A DNA stretch of 64,000 bases from an uncultured Clostridia bacterium (GTDB lineage: Bacteria > Bacillota > Clostridia > TANB77 > CAG-508): contig CANDKR010000001.1 of NCBI GenBank assembly GCA_947385375.1, forward strand, positions 65,333 to 129,332, read 5' to 3'. The notes under the pieces were generated by a model that saw nothing but the letters and a program-made list of their open reading frames with translations, was not told the DNA's origin and made no database searches. Numbering within the stretch: the first letter of the stretch is position 1; each line of letters starts with the position of its first letter. Position numbers and translations under genes: made by a program. Below are positions 36,898-46,457 of the stretch, one piece after another.

Positions 36898-37678
36898 TTA
36901 CTCATTTTCCATTACTTTTCCTAATATAACTGCTTTTTCAATATAATCTTCTGATATATTTAAAGTAACATCTATACTATATCCAGAAGGTTGTACTATT
37001 TCTAAATTTTCTAAACCTGATATAGCATATTTATATATTGTAGTTGCTAAGCTTCCGGCTGCCACAAGCTGTTTCATAATATAGAGTATCTACAGTTTTT
37101 ACCCAAATAACAGGATTTATTTTTGTTCTTCCGTTTTCTTCTTCTAACAAAATAATACCTGCTGCACTCTCTTCTGTATTAAAAGTTTTCATTATCTCTT
37201 TTAATTCATTTTTAGCTTTGTTTTCATCTTCTTTTAAAAGTTTTATATATTCTTTGCTATCCTTTTCTTCAACAACTGCAAGTGTTATTCCGTCTAATTT
37301 AACTATGTTATATATTCCTTTTTTCTCTATTAAATTACTTAATCCTTTTTCTACTTTCATATCTGCATATACATCTTTTTTAGCTGTTATTCCACCCTTT
37401 GCTCTACTCTTAAGTCCAGAAACTTCAAGCTCAATTTCTCCTTCTTCACCTTTTAGATATTCCCAAATTGCACATCTAGTAGCATTTACGCAAAACTCGC
37501 CACCTGCCATATCTAATCTATTCTTATCTGTACTAATAAAACCTACTTGCTCTACTTCTGGATTATCTTTTAATATTTTATCATTTATCTCTTTTCTTTC
37601 TTCTTTACTATATTCATTTCCTATTACTATTGCTGTTTTATTTCCACCTGGGTTTAATATTTTATAATTAAATTCCAT
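36898..37678 (-). CDS. DapF-fold amino-acid racemase, CntK-like, +1 frameshift at CGG
   Basis: Predicted 259 aa. Motifs NPGGNKTAIVIGN, EQVGFI and GGEFCVNATRC resemble CntK (histidine racemase of staphylopine synthesis) more than standard DapF; Cys in EFC and Cys in ACGSG form the expected catalytic pair. The first frame ends after CGSRKLSNYNI. Skipping C of AGC CGG AAG gives CGSGSLATTIYKY and extends 52 residues to a stop at 36898, the missing C-terminal helix region. Substrate undetermined. No metallophore operon is adjacent. Confidence 0.82.
37055..37057 (-). other. +1 frameshift site (CGG) in DapF/CntK-like racemase
   Basis: Zero frame GGC AGC CGG AAG CTT AGC. Skipping C gives GGC AGC GGA AGC TTA GCA, the catalytic C-G-S-G-S motif. 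Confidence 0.9.
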
Positions 37679-37721
37679 AAACTTCTATCCTTCCTCTTAA
37701 TCTTTCGTATATTATAATACA

Positions 37722-37753
37722 AAATGAGCAAAATTCCAAGACTTTGCTCATTT
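37722..37753 (-). terminator. Terminator of nrdDG
   Basis: Perfect 11-base stem AAATGAGCAAA/TTTGCTCATTT; the minus-strand right arm is followed by T-rich sequence. Confidence 0.75.
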
Positions 37754-37760
37754 ATTATCA

Positions 37761-38255
37761 TTATTTACAAATTTCTACTACTTCTCCTGCTTGCAAACTT
37801 TTTTGAACATCAATTACTCTTTGATTAGAAGAGCCACGCCACTCTAGTGTTGGATCATGAAGCTCATCTACATATTGCCCATCTATTAAAACATCTAGGT
37901 ATTTTGAAATTTCTTTATCTTTTAAATATTCGTCAAATTTATAGCCTGTCCAAGCCCAAAGATTTTTGTTTGGAAATTTCTCTTTAAAAGCTTTAGCAAG
38001 TTTAGTAGTTCCTTCGATATTCTTAGGGTGCATTGGTTCACCACCTAATATAGATAAACCGTCAATATGGTCTTTACTACAAAGCTCTAGTACTTTATCT
38101 ATTGTGCTATCTGTAAACTCTGTTCCACCTTCAAAATCATGTGTTTCAGGATTAAAACAATTCTTGCAGTTAAAAGTACAACCTTGTATGAAAATTGATA
38201 CTCTTACTCCTTTTCCATTTGAAATATCCATTTTTCGTATTTTACTATATCTCAT
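37761..38255 (-). CDS. nrdG: Anaerobic ribonucleotide reductase activating protein
   Basis: 164 aa, family length. Radical SAM cluster motif CTFNCKNC near 27-34, GGEP motif LSILGGEPMHP, and the WAWTGYKFDEY segment. NrdG generates the glycyl radical in NrdD. It lies downstream of nrdD on the same strand, separated by an 83-bp tandem repeat. Confidence 0.93.
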   Translation of the reverse strand: MRYSKIRKMDISNGKGVRVSIFIQGCTFNCKNCFNPETHDFEGGTEFTDSTIDKVLELCSKDHIDGLSILGGEPMHPKNIEGTTKLAKAFKEKFPNKNLWAWTGYKFDEYLKDKEISKYLDVLIDGQYVDELHDPTLEWRGSSNQRVIDVQKSLQAGEVVEICK

Positions 38256-38272
38256 TTATTTCTCCCCTACTT

Positions 38273-38438
38273 TATTGGAAGGCAACTCCGCTGTTCGCAA
38301 ATGCTTTGCATTTGCTGCTCCCGTTGCATACTTAGGCTGTAACTCACTACAGTCTTATCGGAATGCAACTCCGCTATTCACAAATGCTTCGCATTTGCTG
38401 CTCCCGTTGCGAACTGAATCTGTAATTCACTGCGTTCA
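38273..38438. repeat. Tandem duplication of an 83-bp hairpin-forming unit
   Basis: Units 38273-38355 and 38356-38438 differ at about a dozen positions. Each holds GCAAATGC (or CAAATGC) pairing with GCATTTG(C) around a TTT/TTC loop, inside an outer GCAAC/GTTGC pairing. GC-rich for the region. Located between nrdD and nrdG. Confidence 0.85.
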
Positions 38439-38451
38439 TAACAGCTTCAGC

Positions 38452-40641
38452 TTATGCGTCCTTATTATCAATGTGTAAAACTCTTTCTTTTATTTCTTGT
38501 GTTCTACCTTTATTCCAGAAATTTGTTCCGATATATCCACATGTTCTTCTTGCCACATTTAAAGTAGTATGGTCTGTGTTACCACAGTTTGGACAATACC
38601 ATTCCAAATTTTCATCAATCATAATTTCGCCTGTATAACCACATTTTTGGCAATAATCAGATTTTGTGTTAAGCTCAGCATACATAATATTTTCATAGAT
38701 GAATTTGATAACATCTAAAATAACCTCTAAGTTATTTTGTAAATTTGGTGTTTCAATATATGAAATTGCTCCACCAGGACTTAATCTTTGGAATTCACTT
38801 TCTAATTTTAATTTTGTGAAAGCATCTATATCCTCGAAAACTGGCACGTGATATGAGTTTGTAATATAATTTCTATCTGTTACACCTTCAACTGTTCCAA
38901 AACGCTCTTTTAAACATTTTGCAAATTTATATGTTACAGACTCAATTGGAGTACCATACACAGAATAATCAATATCTTCTGCTTCTTTCCATTTCTTAGC
39001 TGCATCATTTAAGTGTTTCATAATCTCTAAGCCAAGTTCTTTTCCTTCTCCATTGTCTGTATGAGAATTTCCTGTCAAATATTTTACACACTCATATAAA
39101 CCAGCATATCCAAGTGAAATTGTGCTATAACCATGATGTAATAATTCATGAATACTCTCTCCTGGCTCAAGTCTAGCTAAAGCTCCATCTTGCCATAAAA
39201 TTGGTGCAACATCACTTGTAACATTGCTTAATCTCTTATGTCTTAATTGTAGAGCTTTGTGACAAAGTTCTAGTCTTTCATCAAAGATTTTCCAGAATTT
39301 ATCCATATCTCCTTTTGAAGATAATGCTACGTCTGGTAAGTTAATAGTAACAACACCTTGATTAAATCTTCCGTAATATTTGCCTTTACCTGCTTCATAG
39401 TTCTTAGCTTTAGCAATATTTCCCAATGACATTGCTCTATCTGGTGTTAAGAAACTTCTGCAACCCATGCAAGGATAACAATCCCCTTCACCATTCTCAT
39501 TTACTTTTAAATCTAACATAACTTTTTCAGAAATATAATCAGGAACTAATCTCTTAGCTGTGCATTCTGCTGCAAGTTTTGTTAAGTAGAAATACTCGCC
39601 ATCTTCTTTGATATTATCTTCTTCAAGTACATATAAAAGTTTTGGGAAAGCTGGTGTAATAAATACACCTTTTCTATTTTTAAAACCAACAATTCTTTGT
39701 TTTAAGAATTCTTCAATTATCATTGCAAGCTCTTTTTTGTATTCTTTAGTTTCATTCATATACATAAATACACTTAAGAAAGGAGCTTGACCATTTGTAT
39801 TTGTCATTGAATTTACTTGATAATTAAAAGTTTGAACACCGTCTGCAACTTCTTTTCTTGTATCGTCCCAAGCATATTTTTCGCAATCTGCTTCACTTAG
39901 TTTTCTCTCTTTGTATTTCTTATAGTATTTTTCATAACTGCTTCTAACAAAAGGTGCTAAATGTGTAAGAGTAACTGTTGCACCACCATAACTAGAAGAT
40001 GTAACTGCTAAAATAATTTGTGTAGCAATTGTTGCTGCTGTTATAAATCTGTGTGGTTTTTCAATCATAACACCATTTATAACTGTACCATTTTGAAGCA
40101 TATCATCTAAGTTAATAAGCTCACAATTGTGTAATGCATTTTGTGCAAAATAGTCTGCATCATGGAAATGTATAATTCCTTCATCATGTGCTTTAACAAT
40201 TTCTTCTGGTAGCAAAAATCTTCTTGTAATATCTGTACTTGTAATACCTGCTAAATAATCTCTTTGTGTAGTTACAAGCTCAGCATTTTTGTTTGAGTTT
40301 TCACTATTCCAGTATTCGTTCTCACCTTCGATTAATTCTTTTATAGTTTGGTCTGTTGTGTTTGCTTTTCTAACTAATTCTCTAGTGTAACGATAAGTAA
40401 TATATTTTTTGGCTAATTGATATCTATCAATTTCCATTAATTTCTCTTCTATAATATCTTGTATATCTTCAACAAGAATTCTTTTCTTATTTAATTCCTC
40501 AATGTATTCTACAATACTTTGTATCTCGTCTTCTGTTGCTCTCTCTTTTGGTCTAACCTCTACATTTGCTTTTTTTATAGCTGTTCTGATTTTGCTTGGA
40601 TCATAATCAACTATATGTCCATCTCTTTTAACAATCTTCAT
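38452..40641 (-). CDS. nrdD: Anaerobic ribonucleoside-triphosphate reductase
   Basis: About 729 aa from ATG 40641 (GAAAGG upstream); the extension to 40731 is not used. ATP-cone at the start (MKIVKRDGHIVDYDPSKI), the 10-stranded barrel with active-site Cys (MGCRSFLTP), Zn finger YCQKCGY...CPNC and the glycyl radical loop RTCGYIGTNFWNKGR near the C-terminus. It reduces ribonucleotides under anaerobic conditions; allosteric ATP/dATP control is expected from the ATP-cone. A Crp/Fnr gene diverges from it. Confidence 0.95.
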   Translation of the reverse strand: MKIVKRDGHIVDYDPSKIRTAIKKANVEVRPKERATEDEIQSIVEYIEELNKKRILVEDIQDIIEEKLMEIDRYQLAKKYITYRYTRELVRKANTTDQTIKELIEGENEYWNSENSNKNAELVTTQRDYLAGITSTDITRRFLLPEEIVKAHDEGIIHFHDADYFAQNALHNCELINLDDMLQNGTVINGVMIEKPHRFITAATIATQIILAVTSSSYGGATVTLTHLAPFVRSSYEKYYKKYKERKLSEADCEKYAWDDTRKEVADGVQTFNYQVNSMTNTNGQAPFLSVFMYMNETKEYKKELAMIIEEFLKQRIVGFKNRKGVFITPAFPKLLYVLEEDNIKEDGEYFYLTKLAAECTAKRLVPDYISEKVMLDLKVNENGEGDCYPCMGCRSFLTPDRAMSLGNIAKAKNYEAGKGKYYGRFNQGVVTINLPDVALSSKGDMDKFWKIFDERLELCHKALQLRHKRLSNVTSDVAPILWQDGALARLEPGESIHELLHHGYSTISLGYAGLYECVKYLTGNSHTDNGEGKELGLEIMKHLNDAAKKWKEAEDIDYSVYGTPIESVTYKFAKCLKERFGTVEGVTDRNYITNSYHVPVFEDIDAFTKLKLESEFQRLSPGGAISYIETPNLQNNLEVILDVIKFIYENIMYAELNTKSDYCQKCGYTGEIMIDENLEWYCPNCGNTDHTTLNVARRTCGYIGTNFWNKGRTQEIKERVLHIDNKDA

Positions 40642-40714
40642 AAAACTTTTTCCTTTCGTGTATATTTTTGTTGTACTCATTATACTGATAAAAAAATAAT
40701 ATATAAAGGTGCAA

Positions 40715-40743
40715 TTGCAACTGTAACACAATTGTGATATAAT
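40715..40743 (+). promoter_or_regulatory. Promoter of Crp/Fnr gene with operator in spacer
   Basis: TTGCAA (40715-40720), 17 bases, TATAAT (40738-40743). The spacer contains the perfect palindrome CACAATTGTG (40727-40736), a typical Crp/Fnr half-site pair; autoregulation is likely. Expected transcription start is about 40750, at or just before the start codon. Confidence 0.6.
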
Positions 40744-40753
40744 AATATTGGTG

Positions 40754-41401
40754 ATGAAAATGAAAGACCCTTTTGCTGGTATAAGCGAATTACAAAAGAA
40801 TAGACTTTTTAAAATTTTAGCAACTCATATTTATACTTTTCATAAAAATGAGGAAATTTTATCAACTTTAAAAAATAAAAATATAGTTTGTATTTTATTA
40901 GAAGGTTATGCACAACTCTTCAATATAAACTACAATGGTGAAGAAAATTTAATCGAGGAACTCGTTGAAAATAGTGTATTTGGTAGTGATATCTCCAACA
41001 TCAGTGATACCGAATATCAAATACGTGCTGTCGAGCCTTCTAAAGTTTTAGTTATAGATTATAATAAATTAGTTAATTCAAAAAACACTTGTTATGCTTA
41101 TTATAACCAATTTATACTTAATCTTTTCGATATTATCCACTCTAGACTTAAAGATAATAATGATAGAATTAAGATTTTAACTCAGAAATCTATTCGTGAT
41201 AAGCTTCTTGCTTATTTTGAAACTGAATATAAAAAAAGCCGTTCTAAATTTATTTACTTACCTAGTAACTTCAAAGACTTAGCCGATTACTTATCTGTTA
41301 ATAGGTCTGCTATGTTTAGAGAACTTAAATATTTAAAAGAAGAAAAATTCGTAAAAATAGATGGTAGGAGAATTACTTTACTATACACTCCTTCTGTTTA
41401 A
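40754..41401 (+). CDS. Crp/Fnr family transcription regulator
   Basis: About 215 aa. Cyclic-nucleotide-binding-type beta-roll (about 10-120), then a winged helix-turn-helix with LADYLSVNRSAMFRELKYLKEE near 175-195. No Cys cluster for an Fe-S centre as in Fnr. Starts at ATG 40754 or 40760; the -10 is so close that the transcript may be leaderless. It is divergent from nrdD and probably controls it or itself. Confidence 0.85.
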   Translation: MKMKDPFAGISELQKNRLFKILATHIYTFHKNEEILSTLKNKNIVCILLEGYAQLFNINYNGEENLIEELVENSVFGSDISNISDTEYQIRAVEPSKVLVIDYNKLVNSKNTCYAYYNQFILNLFDIIHSRLKDNNDRIKILTQKSIRDKLLAYFETEYKKSRSKFIYLPSNFKDLADYLSVNRSAMFRELKYLKEEKFVKIDGRRITLLYTPSV

Positions 41402-41408
41402 AATCAAA

Positions 41409-41431
41409 AGAGAAGATTTAGCATCTTCTCT
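41409..41431. terminator. Bidirectional terminator between crp-like and MATE genes
   Basis: AGAGAAGAT/ATCTTCTCT stem followed by seven Ts on the plus strand and by As (Ts on minus) on the other side. The two genes converge. Confidence 0.85.
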
Positions 41432-41438
41432 TTTTTTG

Positions 41439-42770
41439 TTATACATAATTATATTTTTTACGATTTGCTACTAAGAATATTGTACTTATAATAGTTGAGA
41501 AAATTCCTGAAACTACTACTGCAAACCAAATTCCATCTATTCCTAAAATTGCAGGTAAAATAAGTATTGAAAGCACTTCAAACACTAAAGTTCTTAGGAA
41601 TGAAATAATTGCTGAAACAACACCATTGTTTAAGGCTGTAAAGAATGATGAGGCATAAATGTTAAAGCCTGCCATAACAAATGAAATTGAGTAAATTCGT
41701 ATTGCTCTTGTAGTAAGTGCAAGTAAATTTGGATCATAACTTACAAATATACCTGCTAATAATTTTGCTGAAAGCTCTGCAAGAATTGTAAGTACCACTG
41801 ATGAGCTTATAAGAATTATTAAGCTCTTTTTAAATAAGTTCTTAAGTTCATCTGTATTGTTTGCTCCATAGTGATAGCTAACAATAGGAGATGAACCTAT
41901 TGAATATCCTAAAAATGCGCTTATAAAGGCAAAGCTTACATACATAATAATTCCATAAGCAACAACCCCATCAGAGCCTATATATTTCATAAGTTGCATG
42001 TTATAAAGCATATTTACTGCTGATAATGAAATATGTGTAAGCATTTCTGATGAACCATTTGTACAAGTTTGGAAAACTGCCTTTCCATCTAATTTTGCTT
42101 TTCTAAGTTTAAGTGGGCTATCTTTGCTAACTATAAAGAATGTAAGCGGTACAATACCACCGATACACTCGCTAATTGCTGTTGCAACTGCTGCTCCAAT
42201 TAGTCCCCATCTAAAAGCATAAACGAATAAAAAGTCTAAAATAATATTTGTTATACCTGCACAAAGTGAAACTACTAAGCCCATTTTAGGCTTTTCAGCA
42301 ACAATCAAGAAACTTTGGAAATAGTGTTGTAATAAGAAAGGTATCATTGAAAGCATAAGTATGCTACCATAAGTTACACAATCCTTTAATATATTTCCTT
42401 CTGCTCTTAAAAGACTAGCAACTGGTTTAATAAATATCAAACCTAATATTGTAAATATCACACCTATAACTAGTAATATATATGTAAGCATTGAAAAATA
42501 TTGATTTGCTCTTTTTTTATCTCCTTCTCCAAGCACCTTTGAAACTAAGGCACTTCCTCCTGTTCCAAACATAAATCCCACTGATGCCATAATCATTAAT
42601 ACAGGAGTAATTAGGTTAACAGCTGCAAAGCTATCACTTCCTACTATGTTTGAAACGAATATTCCGTCTACAACTCCATAAATTGATGTAAATATCATCA
42701 TAAATATTGTTGGTAATGTAAATCGTATTAATTTTTTATATGTAAAATGTTCTGATAATTGTATTTGCAT
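41439..42770 (-). CDS. MATE family efflux transporter
   Basis: 443 aa, twelve membrane segments, with the GSSPIVSYHYGAN segment and two repeated halves. MATE transporters export drugs or metabolites with Na+ or H+. Cytoplasmic membrane. It runs after the cytidylate kinase-like gene with only five bases between, so they share a transcript. Confidence 0.9.
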   Translation of the reverse strand: MQIQLSEHFTYKKLIRFTLPTIFMMIFTSIYGVVDGIFVSNIVGSDSFAAVNLITPVLMIMASVGFMFGTGGSALVSKVLGEGDKKRANQYFSMLTYILLVIGVIFTILGLIFIKPVASLLRAEGNILKDCVTYGSILMLSMIPFLLQHYFQSFLIVAEKPKMGLVVSLCAGITNIILDFLFVYAFRWGLIGAAVATAISECIGGIVPLTFFIVSKDSPLKLRKAKLDGKAVFQTCTNGSSEMLTHISLSAVNMLYNMQLMKYIGSDGVVAYGIIMYVSFAFISAFLGYSIGSSPIVSYHYGANNTDELKNLFKKSLIILISSSVVLTILAELSAKLLAGIFVSYDPNLLALTTRAIRIYSISFVMAGFNIYASSFFTALNNGVVSAIISFLRTLVFEVLSILILPAILGIDGIWFAVVVSGIFSTIISTIFLVANRKKYNYV

Positions 42771-42775
42771 TTTCT

Positions 42776-43384
42776 TTAGTTCCTCCTAAACCAATTTTCT
42801 ATGTACATTCTAAGTGGTGTAATAATTGATTTGATGTCCACTCCAGATGTATTAATGCATAGATCGTAATTCTCCTTTTTTCCCCATTGTTCATTTGAAA
42901 CAACATTATGGAATTTCTCTCTATTTTTGCTAACTTCAACGATTTTTTTCTCAAGCTCTTTATCGCTTAAATTCTCATTTTCGTCAGCTTTTTGTTTGCA
43001 ACGTGCAACCTTTGATTTCATATCAGCATAAATAAATAAGTCGATTGTGTCTTCTCCTTTTAGAATAGCATTTGCTGCTCTTCCAACAATAACACAATTT
43101 CCTTTTGACGCGATTTTCTTAATAATTTCATTTTGTTTTACCAAAACTTGAATTTGACTATTCTGAACTGGTGAAGAATTCAAAAATGATTTTGCAAATT
43201 GATAAGTATAAGGATACACACCTTTTTCTGAGATATTTTGAATATACTCTTCGCTCATACCAGTTTCTTTTGCAATCAATGTGATTATTTCTCCATCATA
43301 ATAAGCAAGACCTAGCTCATCTGCAAGCCTCTTACCTATTTCACGGCCACCGCTACCGAATTCCCTACTAATAGTAATAATCAT
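42776..43384 (-). CDS. Cytidylate kinase-like protein
   Basis: About 202 aa from ATG 43384 (GGAGG upstream), first residues MIITISREFGSGGREIGK with P-loop-like glycine-rich loop. Family PF13189 of unknown substrate, regularly next to MATE transporters in Clostridia. The extension to 43447 contains the terminator of the ABC operon and is rejected. Confidence 0.85.
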   Translation of the reverse strand: MIITISREFGSGGREIGKRLADELGLAYYDGEIITLIAKETGMSEEYIQNISEKGVYPYTYQFAKSFLNSSPVQNSQIQVLVKQNEIIKKIASKGNCVIVGRAANAILKGEDTIDLFIYADMKSKVARCKQKADENENLSDKELEKKIVEVSKNREKFHNVVSNEQWGKKENYDLCINTSGVDIKSIITPLRMYIENWFRRN

Positions 43385-43423
43385 ATATGTTCCTCCTTCG
43401 TCAAAAAATGACCAATTACAAAA

Positions 43424-43452
43424 AGGCCTTGTGATATTATACCACAAAGCCT
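43424..43452 (-). terminator. Terminator of Bce-type ABC operon
   Basis: AGGCCTTGTG (43424-43433) and CACAAAGCCT (43443-43452), followed on the minus strand by TTTTTG. Confidence 0.75.
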
Positions 43453-43462
43453 CTTTTTTTGT

Positions 43463-45553
43463 CTACTCTTCTTTTATAATATTTTTGCTACCATAATATG
43501 TAGCTAAGAAATACATTCCATAGACAATACTTATTACAATAACTGTTATAACTGCTGATGGTATTAACTCTTCTTTGGTTGCTAAAGCTTCCATAACTCC
43601 TACACCAAACTGTATTCCAAAAATTGAATGTATTATTGCAAGTAGTAATGGCATCATAAAGAATATTCCTATTTGCTTAAACAATGCACTATTTATCATT
43701 TTTTCGTCACAACCAATTTTCCTTAAGATAACATATCTTTGTTTGTTGTCAGAGCTTTCTGTAAGTTGTTTTAACGCTAATATTGCACTACTTGCTATAA
43801 GGAAGATAATTCCTAAGTAAATTCCAATAAATAGTATAATAGTTGTAAGTCCTAAACTGCTTTCTATTAAGCTTATTTTACTCACTCCATCAATTAAAAT
43901 ATGTCTTTCTTTAAATGTTTTCATAAGTTCAGAACCTCTACTATCGCTAAAATTATCTTCAATTTCTTCTTTTCCCTCCTCTGTATCAGCATTATAGTTT
44001 GCCGCTAAAAACCACTGTTCTCTTTGTTCTTCTTTTAAGTCACAACTATCTGGTACTAAAATAATTCCGGTATTTACATGACTTACATTCATTTGAACGA
44101 ATCCAGCTTTACATTCTTTATATTTAGGTGTATATTCTTTACCATTGATATTAAGCTTAACACCAAGCGATAATGACTTATTTCTAATTTCTTGTATCAT
44201 ATCATAATCACATAGCATAATATATTCATTTTCTGCTAAAGAATACTCCTCTATTCCATAAAGTTTAGCTATTTTATTATACTCAGAAATTTTAACTATT
44301 GGCTCAGGAGCTGTATAAACCCACATTGGATATTTAGCTTTTGCCTCTTGCATAACTTCCTCTCCAAGAGCTACACCAATATTTAATTCATCAATTGAAT
44401 AAATAGATAATTCTACAGTGCCTTTAAGTTTGCTCATATCAAAGCCACAATCTATCATTGACTCTCCAACACTGCGTTTTGAATCTTCTCTTGCCTCTTC
44501 TGAATAAACAACTTCTTTACCATATCTAGTTTCACTTTCTGGAAGGTTAGCTGTTTTATATAAATTCAAATCTGCCGGTGTCATTTCTTTCATTGCTGAT
44601 TCCATTGAATTTCTTAAAGACAATGCTGTTGATAAAATTGTAATTGTTACAAACAGCATTAAACAAATTACAGACATACTAATTACTGTTGTATTTATCT
44701 TATTATTTATTTGTCTTAATACAAAAATGTTTGTTCCATTGAAATAAGTTTTCTTTCTCATTTGTACAAGTTTTAATATAAAACCAGATAATGACCAAAA
44801 TACTAAAATAGTTGAGATAATTCCCATTAATATTATTGGTAATATCTTTTCTGCTTTATTTAATGTAGTTATTCCTAAAGTAACTTTATAATAACAATAT
44901 CCAAGTATTACTGCTGAAATTAAAAATACAATAATACATAAAATAGGATTTTTAATTTTTACTTCTTCATTTTTTCTGATAGCTGTTAATAGATTAATAA
45001 GTTTGTATCTTGAAATTGTAATTGCATTAAAGAAAATTACTGCAATATACATTATCGCAAAATATATACAAGTCTTTATACAAGCTCCCTTAGAAAATAC
45101 AAATTCAAATTCACTCATATCTGCTTTAAATAGTTTTCCTACAAATATAGACATAAATTGTGAACCAAAGACACCAACTACTAATCCTATAATTAATGAA
45201 ATCACACCAATAAATATAGTCTCTAATAATATTATTTTTGAAATCTGTCTTCTGCCCATTCCAAGTGTCATATATATACCAAATTCTTTTTTTCTACGTT
45301 TAATCAAGAAATTATTTGCATATACAATTAAAAGTCCTAAAATTACCGCTACGAAAGCAGATAAAAAGCTAAGCATATTTATCATAAGCTTGATAATTTC
45401 TTTAGTAGAAGCAGACACCTTAAGCATAGCCTCTTGACTGTCTAAAGAGTTAAACAGATAAAATATAGCAACACCAAGTACTAAGGTTATAAAGTAAATT
45501 GCATAATCTTTAAAACTCTTTTGAACATTTTTCATTGATAACTTAAATAACAT
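43463..45553 (-). CDS. BceB-type ABC transporter permease (FtsX family)
   Basis: About 696 aa from ATG 45553. Ten membrane helices with a large extracytoplasmic domain between helices seven and eight (about 330-560), as in BceB/VraG proteins that sense or detoxify lantibiotics and bacitracin. It overlaps the ATPase gene end by 11 bases. A matching small-sensor histidine kinase and regulator lie at 49960-51653, as expected for a Bce module. Confidence 0.85.
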   Translation of the reverse strand: MLFKLSMKNVQKSFKDYAIYFITLVLGVAIFYLFNSLDSQEAMLKVSASTKEIIKLMINMLSFLSAFVAVILGLLIVYANNFLIKRRKKEFGIYMTLGMGRRQISKIILLETIFIGVISLIIGLVVGVFGSQFMSIFVGKLFKADMSEFEFVFSKGACIKTCIYFAIMYIAVIFFNAITISRYKLINLLTAIRKNEEVKIKNPILCIIVFLISAVILGYCYYKVTLGITTLNKAEKILPIILMGIISTILVFWSLSGFILKLVQMRKKTYFNGTNIFVLRQINNKINTTVISMSVICLMLFVTITILSTALSLRNSMESAMKEMTPADLNLYKTANLPESETRYGKEVVYSEEAREDSKRSVGESMIDCGFDMSKLKGTVELSIYSIDELNIGVALGEEVMQEAKAKYPMWVYTAPEPIVKISEYNKIAKLYGIEEYSLAENEYIMLCDYDMIQEIRNKSLSLGVKLNINGKEYTPKYKECKAGFVQMNVSHVNTGIILVPDSCDLKEEQREQWFLAANYNADTEEGKEEIEDNFSDSRGSELMKTFKERHILIDGVSKISLIESSLGLTTIILFIGIYLGIIFLIASSAILALKQLTESSDNKQRYVILRKIGCDEKMINSALFKQIGIFFMMPLLLAIIHSIFGIQFGVGVMEALATKEELIPSAVITVIVISIVYGMYFLATYYGSKNIIKEE

Positions 45554-46310
45554 CGCCAAGCTCACCTCCAAGAAGTGTTTGTACCTCAATTATTTTTTCA
45601 AAGAATTGTTTTCTAGTATCATTTCCTTTTCTTAGCTCATTAAAAATCTTTCCATCTTTTATGAATAAAATTCTACTTGCATAACTAGCAGAAAAAGGAT
45701 CATGAGTAACCATAATCAAGGTTGCTTTCATTTTTACATTTAAAGCTTCAAAGGTTTCTAGAAGTTGTTTTGCTGACTTAGAATCTAATGCTCCTGTTGG
45801 CTCATCTGCTAAAACTAATTTCGGATTAGTAACAATTGCTCTTGCAGATGCTACCCTTTGTTTTTGTCCTCCAGATACTTGATATGGATACTTATTTAAA
45901 ATTTCTCTTATGTCTAATTTCTTAGCAACATCTCTTACTCTCTCATCAATCTCGTGAACATTTACTTTTTGTATAGTAAGAGCTAAAGCAATATTTTCAT
46001 AACAAGTTAAAGTATCTAATAAGTTAAAGTCTTGAAATATAAAACCTAGTTCCTCTCTTCTAAACTTGTTTAAGTTATTACCTTTTAGTTTCGTAATGTC
46101 TTTTCCGTTTATGATTATTCTTCCAGCAGTTACTCTATCAATAGTAGAAATACAATTAAGTAGTGTGGTTTTTCCGGAGCCTGACGCTCCCATTATTCCA
46201 ATAAACTCTCCACTTCCCACATTAAAACTAATATTATCAATAGCTTTTGTTAAATTTGATTTGTTCCCATAATATTTTTCGATGTTCTTAACCTCTAATA
46301 TATTTTCCAT
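45543..46310 (-). CDS. BceA-type ABC transporter ATP-binding protein
   Basis: 255 aa. Walker A GASGSGKTTL, signature VSGGQKQRVA, Walker B LVLADEPTGALD, H-loop THD. Closest in pattern to MacB/BceA-type ATPases that work with FtsX-like permeases. First gene of the pair, with a ribosome site before the ATG. Confidence 0.92.
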   Translation of the reverse strand: MENILEVKNIEKYYGNKSNLTKAIDNISFNVGSGEFIGIMGASGSGKTTLLNCISTIDRVTAGRIIINGKDITKLKGNNLNKFRREELGFIFQDFNLLDTLTCYENIALALTIQKVNVHEIDERVRDVAKKLDIREILNKYPYQVSGGQKQRVASARAIVTNPKLVLADEPTGALDSKSAKQLLETFEALNVKMKATLIMVTHDPFSASYASRILFIKDGKIFNELRKGNDTRKQFFEKIIEVQTLLGGELGDVI

Positions 46311-46406
46311 TATAAGAAACTCCTTCCCTAAATTTTCTAAGTCTATTGTAAAACTTTTCGTATCACTCTACCATAGTTTTAGCTTGCACTAATCTTACAA
46401 TTTTGA

Positions 46407-46430
46407 AAGGACTATCAAAAGATAGTCCTT
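46407..46430 (-). terminator. Terminator of 226-aa anchored protein gene
   Basis: Perfect stem AAGGACTATC/GATAGTCCTT with a four-base loop. Confidence 0.7.
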
Positions 46431-46457
46431 TATATTTTATCATATTTTTATTAGTAG

